Positions 1 to 12,000 of a stretch of DNA of 64,000 nucleotides are shown here, piece after piece. Within the stretch, counting starts at the first letter, position 1. The number at the start of each line of letters is the position of its first letter. Made by a program: the position numbers and the translations under genes. Below the pieces are notes generated by a model. It was not told the origin of the DNA and made no database searches. It saw nothing but the letters and a program-made list of their open reading frames with translations. The stretch comes from Mixophyes australis (lineage: Eukaryota; Chordata; Amphibia; Anura; Limnodynastidae), in contig JAVHZZ010000006.1 in the NCBI GenBank assembly GCA_036250195.1, forward strand, positions 163,239,224 through 163,303,223, given 5' to 3'.

Positions 1-1290
1 GTTTTGTCACCACCTATTGAGTGCGGGCAATAGGACCCAAATATACTGTCCTACACTGGCACACAGGCTTCTAGTTATCCACAAACTAGCAAGACCCACA
101 CCAGCACATACAGGGTTAACTCTTCACACCTCCAGACTGTTACACAAATGTAAATGCAAGCACACACGGCTTGTTAATCAAATGTATCAACAAATCACAC
201 ACTGGCATTCCAAGGGTTAACTTGGTTGAGCAATCTGCCTCTTCTAAATAGGCTAATGGATTTCTTAGATTATCAAGGACACAACTTATTAAATTATAGA
301 TTTAATATACAAAAATACAGGGCATACAGGTAAACAAATAATGAATAACAATTAATAGCTGGACATAACAAGCAAAAACAGTTTAAAATAACAAGGGTTA
401 CATTCAGAATAGCACTTACGTGAGTTGCATAATCTGTACCAGGGGGAATTATCTAGGAAGATGGACAACTTATCAATGTAACTTGATTTCCCCAAAAAGT
501 CTGACAGTTTGTTCCTTCAGAACACAGGTTTTTAAGCAAAATGAAAGGGAATGGTCTTCACAGGGGCAGCGTTTAATGCAAATCGTGGGTTGTGGCCTAG
601 GACACTTTTTCAATCACCATTTACATTTTGCCTGATTTACTAACCAATTCTACTATGTGATATATTTTTTCTGTAGAGCGTTACATCGATCCAATTTTAT
701 TATTAATAAATCCCCTATGACTTTGTCCGTCTTTTGATATCAAACACGCCAAAATACAGTGCATTTGCAGAGCTTACACTCCTTTCCTTCATGTCTCTGT
801 GGGGCAGAATTCTTAATTCAACATATTATCTTTCCCTTATCATGCTACTGAGGAATATGTGGTTGATCACTACTTTTATTGATTTTAAGGGACATATTTT
901 AAAACTGAATTATTTTGGTCTATATTATGTATAGCCTTTGTCAGCACATGGCCTCTTGGAGTCAGACCACATGCTGAAAGGTACCTAAAAGTCTATTCAA
1001 GTGTCACAAATAGTCTAGATCTCACCCCGGGAGTTCTTTGAAGCTGCCACCAGGTGACACTCCTATCTTCTCACACTGGGATGTGCAAAGCCATCCAATA
1101 AATTTACATCATACTCTCTGACTTCAAATCTTACACTTTAACTCAACTTATCAATGGATTCCTTTAATATAACATATTTACACTGCAGTTATGATTTTAT
1201 CCCTTATAAATAACTGCAAGCTCTCTATGTTCACAACCATAATCATTTCCCACAACTATCCCTGGCATTAAATAATTAATATTCATATTT
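1..1290. other. AT-rich non-coding DNA, no gene recognised
   Basis: No coding potential beyond short chance ORFs and no recognisable element ends. The stretch is AT-rich with scattered CA-rich segments. The first 400 bases may belong to an old retroelement, but I found no terminal repeat or protein similarity to support that. Confidence 0.5.
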
Positions 1291-1299
1291 AATAAATAA

Positions 1300-1950
1300 C
1301 TCTTCTCCCTAAACTCAGCCCCACATTCAATTAATAGCCCCAAACCACCCCAGCATTAAATTAAAGGTCTTGTCACCACATTTTAATTTAATAGGCCCCA
1401 CCCAATAATTAAATTGCCCCACCATCACCCCACAAATAAAATAGCACCCATTAAATAATTAGCCCCCACCTAAAATCCACCATTATAATAATAGTCTACT
1501 TCCCATCGAAGTGCTATTAAGACAGCCCCCCCTCCCTTTCCTCATATTACATAATATATTAAGACCCCCTACTCCTGCACACACTATATTAACATACACC
1601 CCTCTTTCCTCACACATTATAGCAGGTCCCCCTCCCTATAGTTTGGTATTGGCAGCCCAATCCCTATAGTTTTGTATGGCAGTTCCCCTCTTCCTCCCTA
1701 TAGTATTGTGTGGCAGCCCGCTCTCCCTCCCTATAGTTTTGTATGACAGCCTCCCCCGTCTTACTCCCTATAGTTTTGAATAGACAGCCCCTTCTCACTC
1801 CCTATAGTTTGGTATAGGCAACCACCCTTCCTATAGTTTATTATAGGCAGCCCCTCCTCCCTATTGTTTAGTATTGGCAGCACCCCCTTACCTATAGTTT
1901 AGTATAGGAAGCGCCCCCCCATAGTTTAGTATAGGCAGCCCCCCCACTCA
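1300..1950. repeat. Degenerate CCC/AATTAA-type and CCTATAGTTT-type repeats
   Basis: From about 1300 to 1560 the sequence alternates runs of C with AATTAA/TTAATAG words. From about 1635 to 1945 a looser repeat built on CCTATAGTTTNGTATNGGCAGCCCC recurs roughly every 35 to 50 bases. The AATTAA/CCCC pattern reappears at 56220-56480, so it is probably a dispersed component of a larger repeat. No coding function is seen. Confidence 0.5.
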
Positions 1951-3660
1951 CTTACCTGTGGCTGCTCTGGCCTGCGTTGCTCCTCAGATCAGGCAGACAG
2001 GAAGTGAAGTGAGTCTTCCTGTCTGTCACACAGCACTGTGGGAGTTCATACAGCAACAGGCAGCCTAGCGTTTGTCTGTTGGTTGCTGTCCACTGACCAC
2101 CAATGTTTTTGATTGCGCCCGCCTCCCCCACTTTGCCCCTCCTCTGTGCTGAGGGGGGCAAGGGGCAGAGGTGGGGGGGAGGGGGGAATCAAAAACTTTG
2201 ATGGTCTTTATTTTAATCAATAAGGAAATATTTGTGGAAGGTATTTTTTTATATATTTTTTTACAAATTTATATTAATAGGGGGGTGTTGGAGTGATGAG
2301 GAAAAGGGAGGACTCTGAGAGTGAAAGGTGGAGCTGGATTACTTAGAAATAACTCATTGTATAAAAGTATTTCCTGTGCAGCACCTTGTATAATATTGTA
2401 AATGCAGTGCTTATTTTTATACAAAGTATTTGGTGCGATTCCAGGAAGGCATTACGTTGAACAAGCACAGTTCTTTGTCTCGAATGCATACCAGGGAGTA
2501 TCCTGTGAGTCTGTGTTTGTTTGTGCTGGAAAAATCCCGTTGTCATAAAGTATACAAATAGTTCTTGTTAGATTGCATATTTCTGTTTACATCCAAGTTT
2601 AGATGGTGCGTTGCTTCCTATCCTATCCTCTGATGCATTAATATTAATAATAATATTAATATGTAATATCCCACTACAGAGTTTGGGACACACAGGGTTG
2701 GATAAAGAGGCAGAAGACTGGATTACCCCCTGCTAACATGTGAGTAAAATATTGTATATAAAGGGCAATGAACTCCATGTAAGTACATTCCACTGTATAT
2801 TTCAGGATGATCACCAGTACTTCACAGTGGTGTGTTATAATCTTTCTAATGACCCTTTAAGACCAATAAAAATTTCTTCTTCAAGATTCTGCATGTTGCC
2901 TATTGTCTGCTGTATCCTACAACTAGTATGCAGTAGGCACTCATAGTCAGTGAGTGTCTGGTGTTCTAGAACCCTGGAAGGAAAGATCAGTAATGGCAGG
3001 TTACTGACAGTAAGAGTTAGCCCCCAAAAAAGCCATAGCTATATAGTAGACAGGGTGGCAGAGTAAGCCCAGTTAGTCACAGAAGGATTACTTTTACTAT
3101 ATATCTGGTCTGTAACTTGCACCAAGGGGATCAATGGCACCTGTTTGGCATGAGAGAAGAGAAGGGGGTCATAGGTAGGCAGGGTGTTAATTTATTATTA
3201 CTTATTATTACCCCTTCCCCAAACTGCTTCAGGTGAGGTGTACACCATTCTTGGTGGGACCAGGAAGAAATCTCACAGGTAGTGAAAGTTAAGTATTTAA
3301 ATTAAAACTCCCTCCCCCCTCTCCACTGTGCAATTAAGGGCTTTCCCTGAGGGTTAAATAGTGCAGTCCAGGTTCAGCAGCTGAATAGTGTTGACTTCAC
3401 AACTCAATAGAGGCATAACTACTTTCACAAGGGGTTTCACAGTAATTGTTGCTTACTGGTCTTACTGAGCACATACTTTTTACTTATTTTTTAGTAAGAA
3501 GAGACCAAATAAAAAGAATCAAAAAAATGATTTAAAGAAATTAGTACTAGTGGGACAATAATTCATGTTAATGTTAATTAGTGTAACAATATGTGGGAAA
3601 TTAATTTCTAGTAGGCTAATAATAAAAGAAAAGGCAAGAATGACAGAATCACTGATTAAC
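1951..3660. other. Non-coding DNA, nothing recognised
   Basis: It starts with a CpG-containing stretch to about 2190 that includes a splice-donor-like CTTACCTG on the opposite strand. A G-rich run and AT-rich DNA follow, with an AATATTAATA-type patch near 2640. No ORF longer than about 70 codons and no element termini were found. Confidence 0.45.
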
Positions 3661-3679
3661 CTAGTGATTAGAGTACCTG

Positions 3680-5648
3680 AAAACTGATAACAACAGATCC
3701 TGATGCAAGGAGAGAATGAATCAGAAACATTATGACAAAGTTTCCTAGAGGCAGGAGATAATGAATCAATAACCTTATTATAAAAGATCCTGAAGGCAGG
3801 ACAAAACGAATCAATAAGCTCATGACGAAAGATCCTGAAGGCAAATCAGATTTAATCAGTAGCCTTATGACAAAAGATCATGAAGGCAGGATAGATTGAA
3901 TCAGTAGCCACATGAAAAAGATCCTGAAGACATGGTAGAATGAATATATAATCTCATGACAAGAGATCCTGAAGGCATATCAGGCTGCACAAGTAACCTT
4001 TTGACAAGAGATACTGGAGTGAGGACAAAATTAATCTGTAATCTAATGAGAGATCCCAAGGTAGGACATAATGAATCAGAGACATCATCGCAAGACATCC
4101 TGAAGGCATGACAGAAAGAAACTGTAACCGCAAGGCAAGAGGTTCTAAAGGCAGAACATAATGAAATGTTAATGTTATGAAAACATCCTGAAGGACAGAT
4201 TTAATCTGTAATCTCATGACAAACAATTCTGAACTAAGGCAACAATGGATATGTAACATAATGACAATAGATCCCGAAACCAGGATGGAATGAGCCTAAA
4301 GGATATCCTAAAGATAGTACAGAATAAATCTGTAATCTCATGACAAGAGATCCTAAAGGCATGACAGAGGAAATCAGTAACCTTGTGACAAGAATTGATA
4401 AATCACCTTGTGACAAGAGTTCCTGGAGTCAGAACTGAATTATTCAGTCGTCCCTTGACAAGAGGGACTACTGGCATTCCAAAGCAATCCAAAATAAAAT
4501 AAAAATCTCATGAAAAAATCTTACTGAATTAATGTAATCTCAGGACAAGAAATTCTGAAAGGAGTAAAAAATGAATCAGTATTATTATGCCAAGAAAACC
4601 TAAAATCATTTAATCATCGACCACTGAACTCATGATAAGAGAACAATGATGACCAGAGACTCTAACGGTAAGATAGAATGAATCAGTATTCTCATGACAA
4701 GGTAACTTTAAGTAGGACCAGAGAGAATCAGTAGCCATAAAATGAGAATATCAAGATAATCCTGACAGAATCAGTAACTGGCTATCTAGAGGGCAAGACA
4801 GAATGGACCGACATCTTTAGGAAGTGAGTATCTGAAAGAAGGTAAAAATGGGCCAGCATTCTTATTAAAAGAGAAAACGAAGGCAGAACATAATGAATCA
4901 GTAAACATGTGGCTTGTTATTAAGGACCTGAATGTAGCACAGAATAAAGTAGTAGCCTCATGACAAGAGAACCAGAAGACAGAATAGAATGATTAAATAA
5001 TCATATGACAAAAGAATTTGAAGGACAGATAGAATGATTCAGTATCCTCACAACAAGATAACCTTCAACGCAACAGGTATTAATCAGTAGCTTAATGACA
5101 AGAACCATAGAGAACCATAAAACAGAAAACCATAAGAAAGACAAGACAAAATGCATTAATAATCCTACAACTAGATAACCTACTGGAGCGTTTTACTCCA
5201 ATAATTGGGCAAATCAGCCGACATACGACCGGTGGTCAGAAGTCGGGTTAGTGTGTATAGTGACACAATGGTCGAAAATTGTTCCAAAGTGTCGATTGTT
5301 GGCTCATTTTCTTCGTTGTACTGTTTAATATTTTCCGACCAATCACCGACCGATCATGTAGTGCATATGCACTCATGCTCATGATCTCCATAGAGTTTAC
5401 AGAGATAGGCTCTTTTCAGCCGATTCTTCAGTGTGTACCTAGACTAAGAGAACATTGAGACAGAAAATGTGTGAATGAGTTAACCACATAACAAGAAACA
5501 TTAAAGGCAGGACAATAACCTCATGGCTATAGACCATGCAGCCAGGACAGAAAGAATCAGTAACTTTATAAGAAAAGAAGCTGAAGACAAGGTAAAATGA
5601 ACCAATAATCTCATGAAAAGAGATTGTGATGGCAGGACAAAGTTAGGC
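3680..5648. repeat. Degenerate 45-bp minisatellite
   Basis: A loose tandem repeat with a period near 45 bp, built around CATGACAAGAGATCCTGAAG followed by GCAGGACAGAATGAATCAGTA. Roughly 40 diverged copies can be followed. Many copies differ by several substitutions or small indels, so the array is old. A short foreign segment interrupts it near 5175-5455 and a hAT element interrupts it at 5657. The antisense ORFs of about 60 to 100 codons here are products of the repeat and not genes. Confidence 0.75.
5173..5456. mobile_element. Probable small MITE-like insertion in the minisatellite
   Basis: The sequence is unlike the 45-bp units on both sides, which resume after it. It contains words such as CAGCCGA and AGTGTGTAC near both ends (AGCCGACATACGACC on the left, AGCCGATTCTTCAGTGTGTAC on the right) and several CGACC/GGTCG words in opposite orientation. 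That is the style of non-autonomous DNA transposons. I could not define a clean terminal repeat or target duplication, so the boundaries are approximate. Confidence 0.4.
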
Positions 5649-6065
5649 ATCAGCCTCAGGGCCGGATTTCCCGCTAGGCACCCTAGGCTGCCTAGGGCCC
5701 AGCGGGACCTAGAGGGCCCTGTCAGAGCCGACGATGAGTGGGGTAGGCAAGGCAGAGGGGCGCTCCCATCCGCCTGCCACCCCCCTCTGTCCGCCGGCAT
5801 AACGGCAAAAATAAAGTTTAAAAAAATAAATAAAAAAGAAGTCAGCTGACCGGCGGGACCCGGCAGTCTTCTCTCCTCTCCTCATGAAAATGACGTTGGG
5901 CGTGATGACGTCACTCCCGACGTGGTTTTCAACAAGAAGTCGGCGAGGAGCAGTGGCTGATCAGAGAGGAGGAGCAGCGGCAGCGCGACATCGGACAAAG
6001 AAGTAAACAATAGAAGGTAAGTTAACTTACTGTGGGGCCATGTCAGAGAAGTTTGAAACAGGTAT

Positions 6066-6690
6066 CAAGGGAGGGGGCATGATGGCAATATTAAATATAT
6101 GAGGGGGCATGATGGCAATATTAAATATATGAGGGGGCATGATGGCAATATTAAATATATGAGGGGCATGATGGCAATATTAAGTATATGAGGGGGCATG
6201 ATGGCAATATTAAATATATGAGGGGGCATGATGGTAATATTAAGTATATGAGGGGGCATGATGGCAATATTAAATAAATGAGGGGGCATGATGGCAATAT
6301 TAAGTATATGAGGGGGCATGATGGCAATATTAAATATATGAGGGGGCATGATGGCAATATTAAATATATGAGTGGCATGATGGCAATATTAAATATATGA
6401 GGGGGCATGATGACAATATTAAGTATATGAGGGGGCATGATGGCAATATTAAATAAATGAGGGGGCATCATGGCAATAATAAGTAGCAGAAGGGCATGAT
6501 GGCAATAATAAGTAGCAGAGGGGCATGATGGCAATAATTAGTAGCAGAGGGGCATGATGGCAATAATAAGTAATAGAGGAGCATGATGGCAATAATAAGT
6601 AGCAGAGGGGCATGATGACAATAATAAGTAGCAGAGGGGCATGAGGGGCATGATGGCAATAATTAGTAGCAGAGGGGCATGATGACAGAA
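6066..6690. repeat. Minisatellite of 28-29 bp and a 27-bp variant inside the hAT element
   Basis: Units of GAGGGGGCATGATGGCAATA followed by TTAAATATAT repeat about 14 times to 6470. They then pass into a shorter unit, AGAGGGGCATGATGGCAATA followed by ATAAGTAGC, to about 6680. Antisense ORFs reading as repeated ILPSCPLIYL or CHHAPLLLII are repeat translations. Confidence 0.9.
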
Positions 6691-7188
6691 ATGTGGAACA
6701 GGCCGTGTGAGGGTAAATAAACAAGGGGAGCAAAAATATGAAGGGCACAGTGTGATGGTGAAGGGTGCACAGTGTGATGATTAAAGGGCAAAAGCATGAT
6801 GGAGGGCACAGTGTGATGATGAAGGGAGTACAGTGTACTAAAGGGGAAGTGTAAAGGAGGACCAAAAATGATGAAGTAGGTGACATTTTTTTCTCTTCTG
6901 TACTTTAACTTATTTGCCCAAATACATTATTTTTGTAGGAGGGAGCTGTGAGAGCTTACACAGGCCCAGTGTGCTTGGACTGGGCGTGCAGGGACTGAAG
7001 TGACATCATACAGAGGATCAAGGTACAGTGCGCAGAGTTGGACCAATAATATCAACCTGCAGGGACTGAAGTAACCTTTCTTTTCATCAGCAAATGTGAG
7101 TAATGAAAAGTTATCATTCTAAACGATTATTGTAAAAATCCTATTATTAAAATGTAATTATCTCTATTGTAAAAATGTGCACTCTACA

Positions 7189-7534
7189 GTCTGTGACAGA
7201 AGCTTCCTGTTCCTGTCGGTTGTACTTTAAAACAGACTGATCAAGAGATGAGAGGTGTCTGTGAAAAGGCAGCTGGGATATGCATCCAGTGTCTTAGACC
7301 TGGGGAGGAGATGAGCTGACTCCTCAGACACTCTGCTGCAGTGAGCAATAATAAGTTGTAGTTCTGAAAAAGGGTCTTGCTAAATGTATTGTCTAGTAGC
7401 CAGACGGCTAGGATTTTGATTATATTCTGTTTTGTTTACAAGCTGGTGAATAAACTGTCTGTGGTTGTTATGGTGAAACGTCTGGTTTACTGCTGCTGCT
7501 CACCCAGGAGATAGTACCTATTCCCCTGATTACA
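7189..7534 (+). other. Possible LTR-like segment inside the hAT element
   Basis: The segment has a GAATAAAC polyadenylation-like word at 7447-7454, is followed by CT/TG-rich sequence, ends in GATTACA and is flanked on both sides by CTACA. This resembles an R-U5 organisation. The left end does not begin with TG directly at the flank, so the call is weak. It could be ordinary interior sequence of the hAT element. Confidence 0.25.
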
Positions 7535-7903
7535 CTACAAGTCTTTATATAGTGCGAAATCATGGGTGGAGCATGTCTCTGATATCAGACGTTTAAAGTT
7601 AATATATTCTATTTAACAGCAAAAATTGGAATAGAAGATTGTTTACAGTATGTTTTATGTCATGTGTATAGTTACAAAAAAAAGTTTGGGGTAAGAATTC
7701 TTAGCATTTAAAGCTATATACAACATTATTTGCACTCTGTTTTATGTAAGGATTTAATTAAAAGTTAATATTTATTGGTATAACATTGTCTGCACTATCT
7801 TTTCTAGAACCTATTAAAAGTTAATATTGTTTCACGGGGGGGGGCACCAAACCAGTATCCTGCCTAGGGCCCTATGAGGTCTAAATCCGGCTCTGATCAG
7901 CCT

Positions 7904-8758
7904 AGTCACAAATGTATTTTTTTATCTTCAAATATCTTCAAATCTCTTGAAAGAATCAAACCACTGACCCCGTTTCTATTGGACAGATCAATCCCTCTCC
8001 AGTTTACAGGTAATTTACCAACAGTTCACTACACACTCTCCAAATCCTTGACTTAAAGAGTAAGCAAAAACATCTGGCCTTATCTGTTTCACAGAACAAG
8101 CAGCATAAAAGTAGCAGAAAGCAATAACAAAGATAAATAACTCTGCAATAAAATTTCAGCTCCAGCAATTTTTCCATTTATATTTCCTGACTGAATCATG
8201 TAGCTGTCGTCACTGCGTTCCTAACTTTAAGCCTGTATCAAGAAAGCCATTTCATGTCCAATAGCTCAGTGAGTGCCATAGTCACAGGGGACAAGCCTGC
8301 ATATCTAATGAGTAGCTGCACAGATCCCTACATAATATATCTGCCTGTGTCACTTAGGTGCATTCATCTCTCTGTCACATCCAATCTTGTACCTGAAGAC
8401 GATGGTCTAGCCCATTTCTGCTGGTCTAAAGAGTATTATTAGCTTTTTATCTTGCACATTTGTAATGTGTGCCATTTTAAAACATTGGATTAAACTTTCT
8501 GTGTGTGAAAACATGTAGCAAAAATATTCATAGTAGTACGATTCCTGACATTTTTACTAAATCATTCTTTTCCATATACGGTCATTTTTCCCATATATTC
8601 ATTATTCATGTTGTTTACAATGTTATCACAATGAGTGGACAATAAAATGTTAGGTGCCAGCCAGACAAATGTAAGAAGTCAGCTGGTCTTTCAAAGGAGC
8701 TAGGAAAAGAGATGATATCCCAAAATTATTTGAATAATGTAGCATATTGTTACGTTGT
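7904..8758. other. Non-coding DNA, nothing recognised
   Basis: AT-rich unique-looking sequence between two hAT insertions. Only short chance ORFs are present. No terminal repeats, RNA gene signatures or similarity to the other repeats in the window were found. Confidence 0.5.
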
Positions 8759-9082
8759 GTTGAAATTAGGGATGTGCACCGGCGACTTTTGAGGTCTCGT
8801 GTTTTGTGTTTTGGATCCGGATTTTCGTTATTTTTGAGGTTCGGATTTGTCTCGCAAAACACTTGACGAAAGGTCTCGGTTCGGATTTAAGGTATTGGAT
8901 TCGGATTTTTTTTGAAAAAAACATAAAAAGTTTAAAAATCAAGTTTTTGGGCTTATTTTCACTCCTAGGCTATTATTAACCTCAATAACATTCAATAACA
9001 AGCATTTCCACTAATTTACAGTGTATTCTGAACACCTCACAATATAGTTATTAGTCCAAAACGTTGCAACAAGGTATCTTTC

Positions 9083-12000
9083 TGGACTGCGTAGAGGAGT
9101 GGGTCACCACAATATATTAAAAACCCTGAACTTTTATGATTCGCACCAATAATTGTACCTGGACTGCGTAGAGGAGTGGATCACCACAATATATATTAAA
9201 AACCCTGAACTTTTATGAATCGCACCAATAAATGTACCTGGACTGCGTAGAGGAGTGGGTCACCACAATATATATTAAAAACCCTGAACTTTTATGAATC
9301 GCACCAATAAATGTACCTGGACTGCGTAGAGGAGTGGGTCACCACAATATATTAAAAACCCTGAACTTTTATGATTCGCACCAATAATTGTACCTGGACT
9401 GCGTAGAGGAGTGGGTCACCACAATATCTTAAAAACCCTGAACTTTTATGATTCGCACCAATAATTGTACCTGGACTGCGTAGAGGAGTGGGTCACCACA
9501 ATATATTAAAAACCCTGAACTTTTATGATTCGCACCAATAATTGTACCTGGACTGCGTAGAGGAGTGGGTCACCACAATATCTTAAAAACCCTGAACTTT
9601 TATGATTCGCACCAATAATTGTACCTGGACTGCGTAGAGGAGTGGGTCACCACAATATATTAAAAACCCTGAACTTTTATGATTCGCACCAATAATTGTA
9701 CCTGGACTGCGTAGAGGAGTGGGTCACCACAATATATTAAAAACCCTGAACTTTTATGATTCGCACCAATAATTGTACCTGGACTGCGTAGAGGAGTGGG
9801 TCACCACAATATATTAAAAACCCTGAACTTTTATGATTCGCACCAATAATTGTACCTGGACTGCGTAGAGGAGTGGGTCACCACAATATCTTAAAAACCC
9901 TGAACTTTTATGATTCGCACCAATAATTGTACCTGGACTGCGTAGAGGAGTGGGTCACCACAATATATTAAAAACCCTGAACTTTTATGATTCGCACCAA
10001 TAATTGTACCTGGACTGCGTAGAGGAGTGGGTCACCACAATATATTAAAAACCCTGAACTTTTATGATTCGCACCAATAATTGTACCTGGACTGCGTAGA
10101 GGAGTGGGTCACCACAATATATATTAAAAACCCTGAACTTTTATGAATCGCACCAATAAATGTACCTGGACTGCGTAGAGGAGTGGGTCACCACAATATA
10201 TATTAAAAACCCTGAACTTTTATGAATCGCACCAATAAATGTACCTGGACTGCGTAGAGGAGTGGGTCACCACAATATATTAAAAACCCTGAACTTTTAT
10301 GATTCGCACCAATAATTGTACCTGGACTGCGTAGAGGAGTGGGTCACCACAATATCTTAAAAACCCTGAACTTTTATGATTCGCACCAATAATTGTACCT
10401 GGACTGCGTAGAGGAGTGGGTCACCACAATATATTAAAAACCCTGAACTTTTATGATTCGCACCAATAATTGTACCTGGACTGCGTAGAGGAGTGGGTCA
10501 CCACAATATCTTAAAAACCCTGAACTTTTATGATTCGCACCAATAATTGTACCTGGACTGCGTAGAGGAGTGGGTCACCACAATATATTTAAAACCCTGA
10601 ACTTTTATGATTCGCACCAATAATTGTACCTGGACTGCGTAGAGGAGTGGGTCACCACAATATATATTAAAAACCCTGAACTTTTATGAATCGCACCAAT
10701 AAATGTACCTGGACTGCGTAGAGGAGTGGGTCACCACAATATATATTAAAAACCCTGAACTTTTATGAATCGCACCAATAAATGTACCTGGACTGCGTAG
10801 AGGAGTGGGTCACCACAATATATTAAAAACCCTGAACTTTTATGATTCGCACCAATAATTGTACCTGGACTGCGTAGAGGAGTGGGTCACCACAATATAT
10901 TAAAAACCCTGAACTTTTATGATTCGCACCAATAATTGTACCTGGACTGCGTAGAGGAGTGGGTCACCACAATATCTTAAAAACCCTGAACTTTTATGAT
11001 TCGCACCAATAATTGTACCTGGACTGCGTAGAGGAGTGGGTCACCACAATATATTAAAAACCCTGAACTTTTATGATTCGCACCAATAATTGTACCTGGA
11101 CTGCGTAGAGGAGTGGGTCACCACAATATCTTAAAAACCCTGAACTTTTATGATTCGCACCAATAATTGTACCTGGACTGCGTAGAGGAGTGGGTCACCA
11201 CAATATATTAAAAACCCTGAACTTTTATGATTCGCACCAATAATTGTACCTGGACTGCGTAGAGGAGTGGGTCACCACAATATCTTAAAAACCCTGAACT
11301 TTTATGATTCGCACCAATAATTGTACCTGGACTGCGTAGAGGAGTGGGTCACCACAATATATTAAAAACCCTGAACTTTTATGATTCGCACCAATAATTG
11401 TACCTGGACTGCGTAGAGGAGTGGGTCACCACAATATATATTAAAAACCCTGAACTTTTATGAATCGCACCAATAAATGTACCTGGACTGCGTAGAGGAG
11501 TGGGTCACCACAATATATATTAAAAACCCTGAACTTTTATGAATCGCACCAATAAATGTACCTGGACTGCGTAGAGGAGTGGGTCACCACAATATATATT
11601 AAAAACCCTGAACTTTTATGAATCGCACCAATAAATGTACCTGGACTGCGTAGAGGAGTGGGTCACCACAATATATTAAAAACCCTGAACTTTTATGATT
11701 CGCACCAATAATTGTACCTGGACTGCGTAGAGGAGTGGGTCACCACAATATCTTAAAAACCCTGAACTTTTATGATTCGCACCAATAATTGTACCTGGAC
11801 TGCGTAGAGGAGTGGGTCACCACAATATATTAAAAACCCTGAACTTTTATGATTCGCACCAATAATTGTACCTGGACTGCGTAGAGGAGTGGGTCACCAC
11901 AATATATATTAAAAACCCTGAACTTTTATGAATCGCACCAATAAATGTACCTGGACTGCGTAGAGGAGTGGGTCACCACAATATATATTAAAAACCCTGA

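Larger units (their letters stand above)
5657..7895. mobile_element. Non-autonomous hAT element, 2239 bp
   Basis: Its ends are CAGGGCCGGATTT and, on the other strand, CAGAGCCGGATTT (12 of 13 match). A perfect 8-bp target duplication ATCAGCCT lies at 5649-5656 and 7896-7903, diagnostic of the hAT superfamily. The interior has no transposase. It holds a CpG-rich cassette with a perfect CRE word TGACGTCA (5906-5913), a GGTAAGT splice-donor-like word near 6016, and a GGGGGCATGATGGCAATATT minisatellite. It was inserted into the older 45-bp minisatellite. Confidence 0.93.

Noticed and set aside
6065..6886. Antisense ORFs of 94 to 145 codons rich in ILPSCPLIYL and CHHAPLLLII
   Set aside because: Translations of a minisatellite inside a non-autonomous hAT element.
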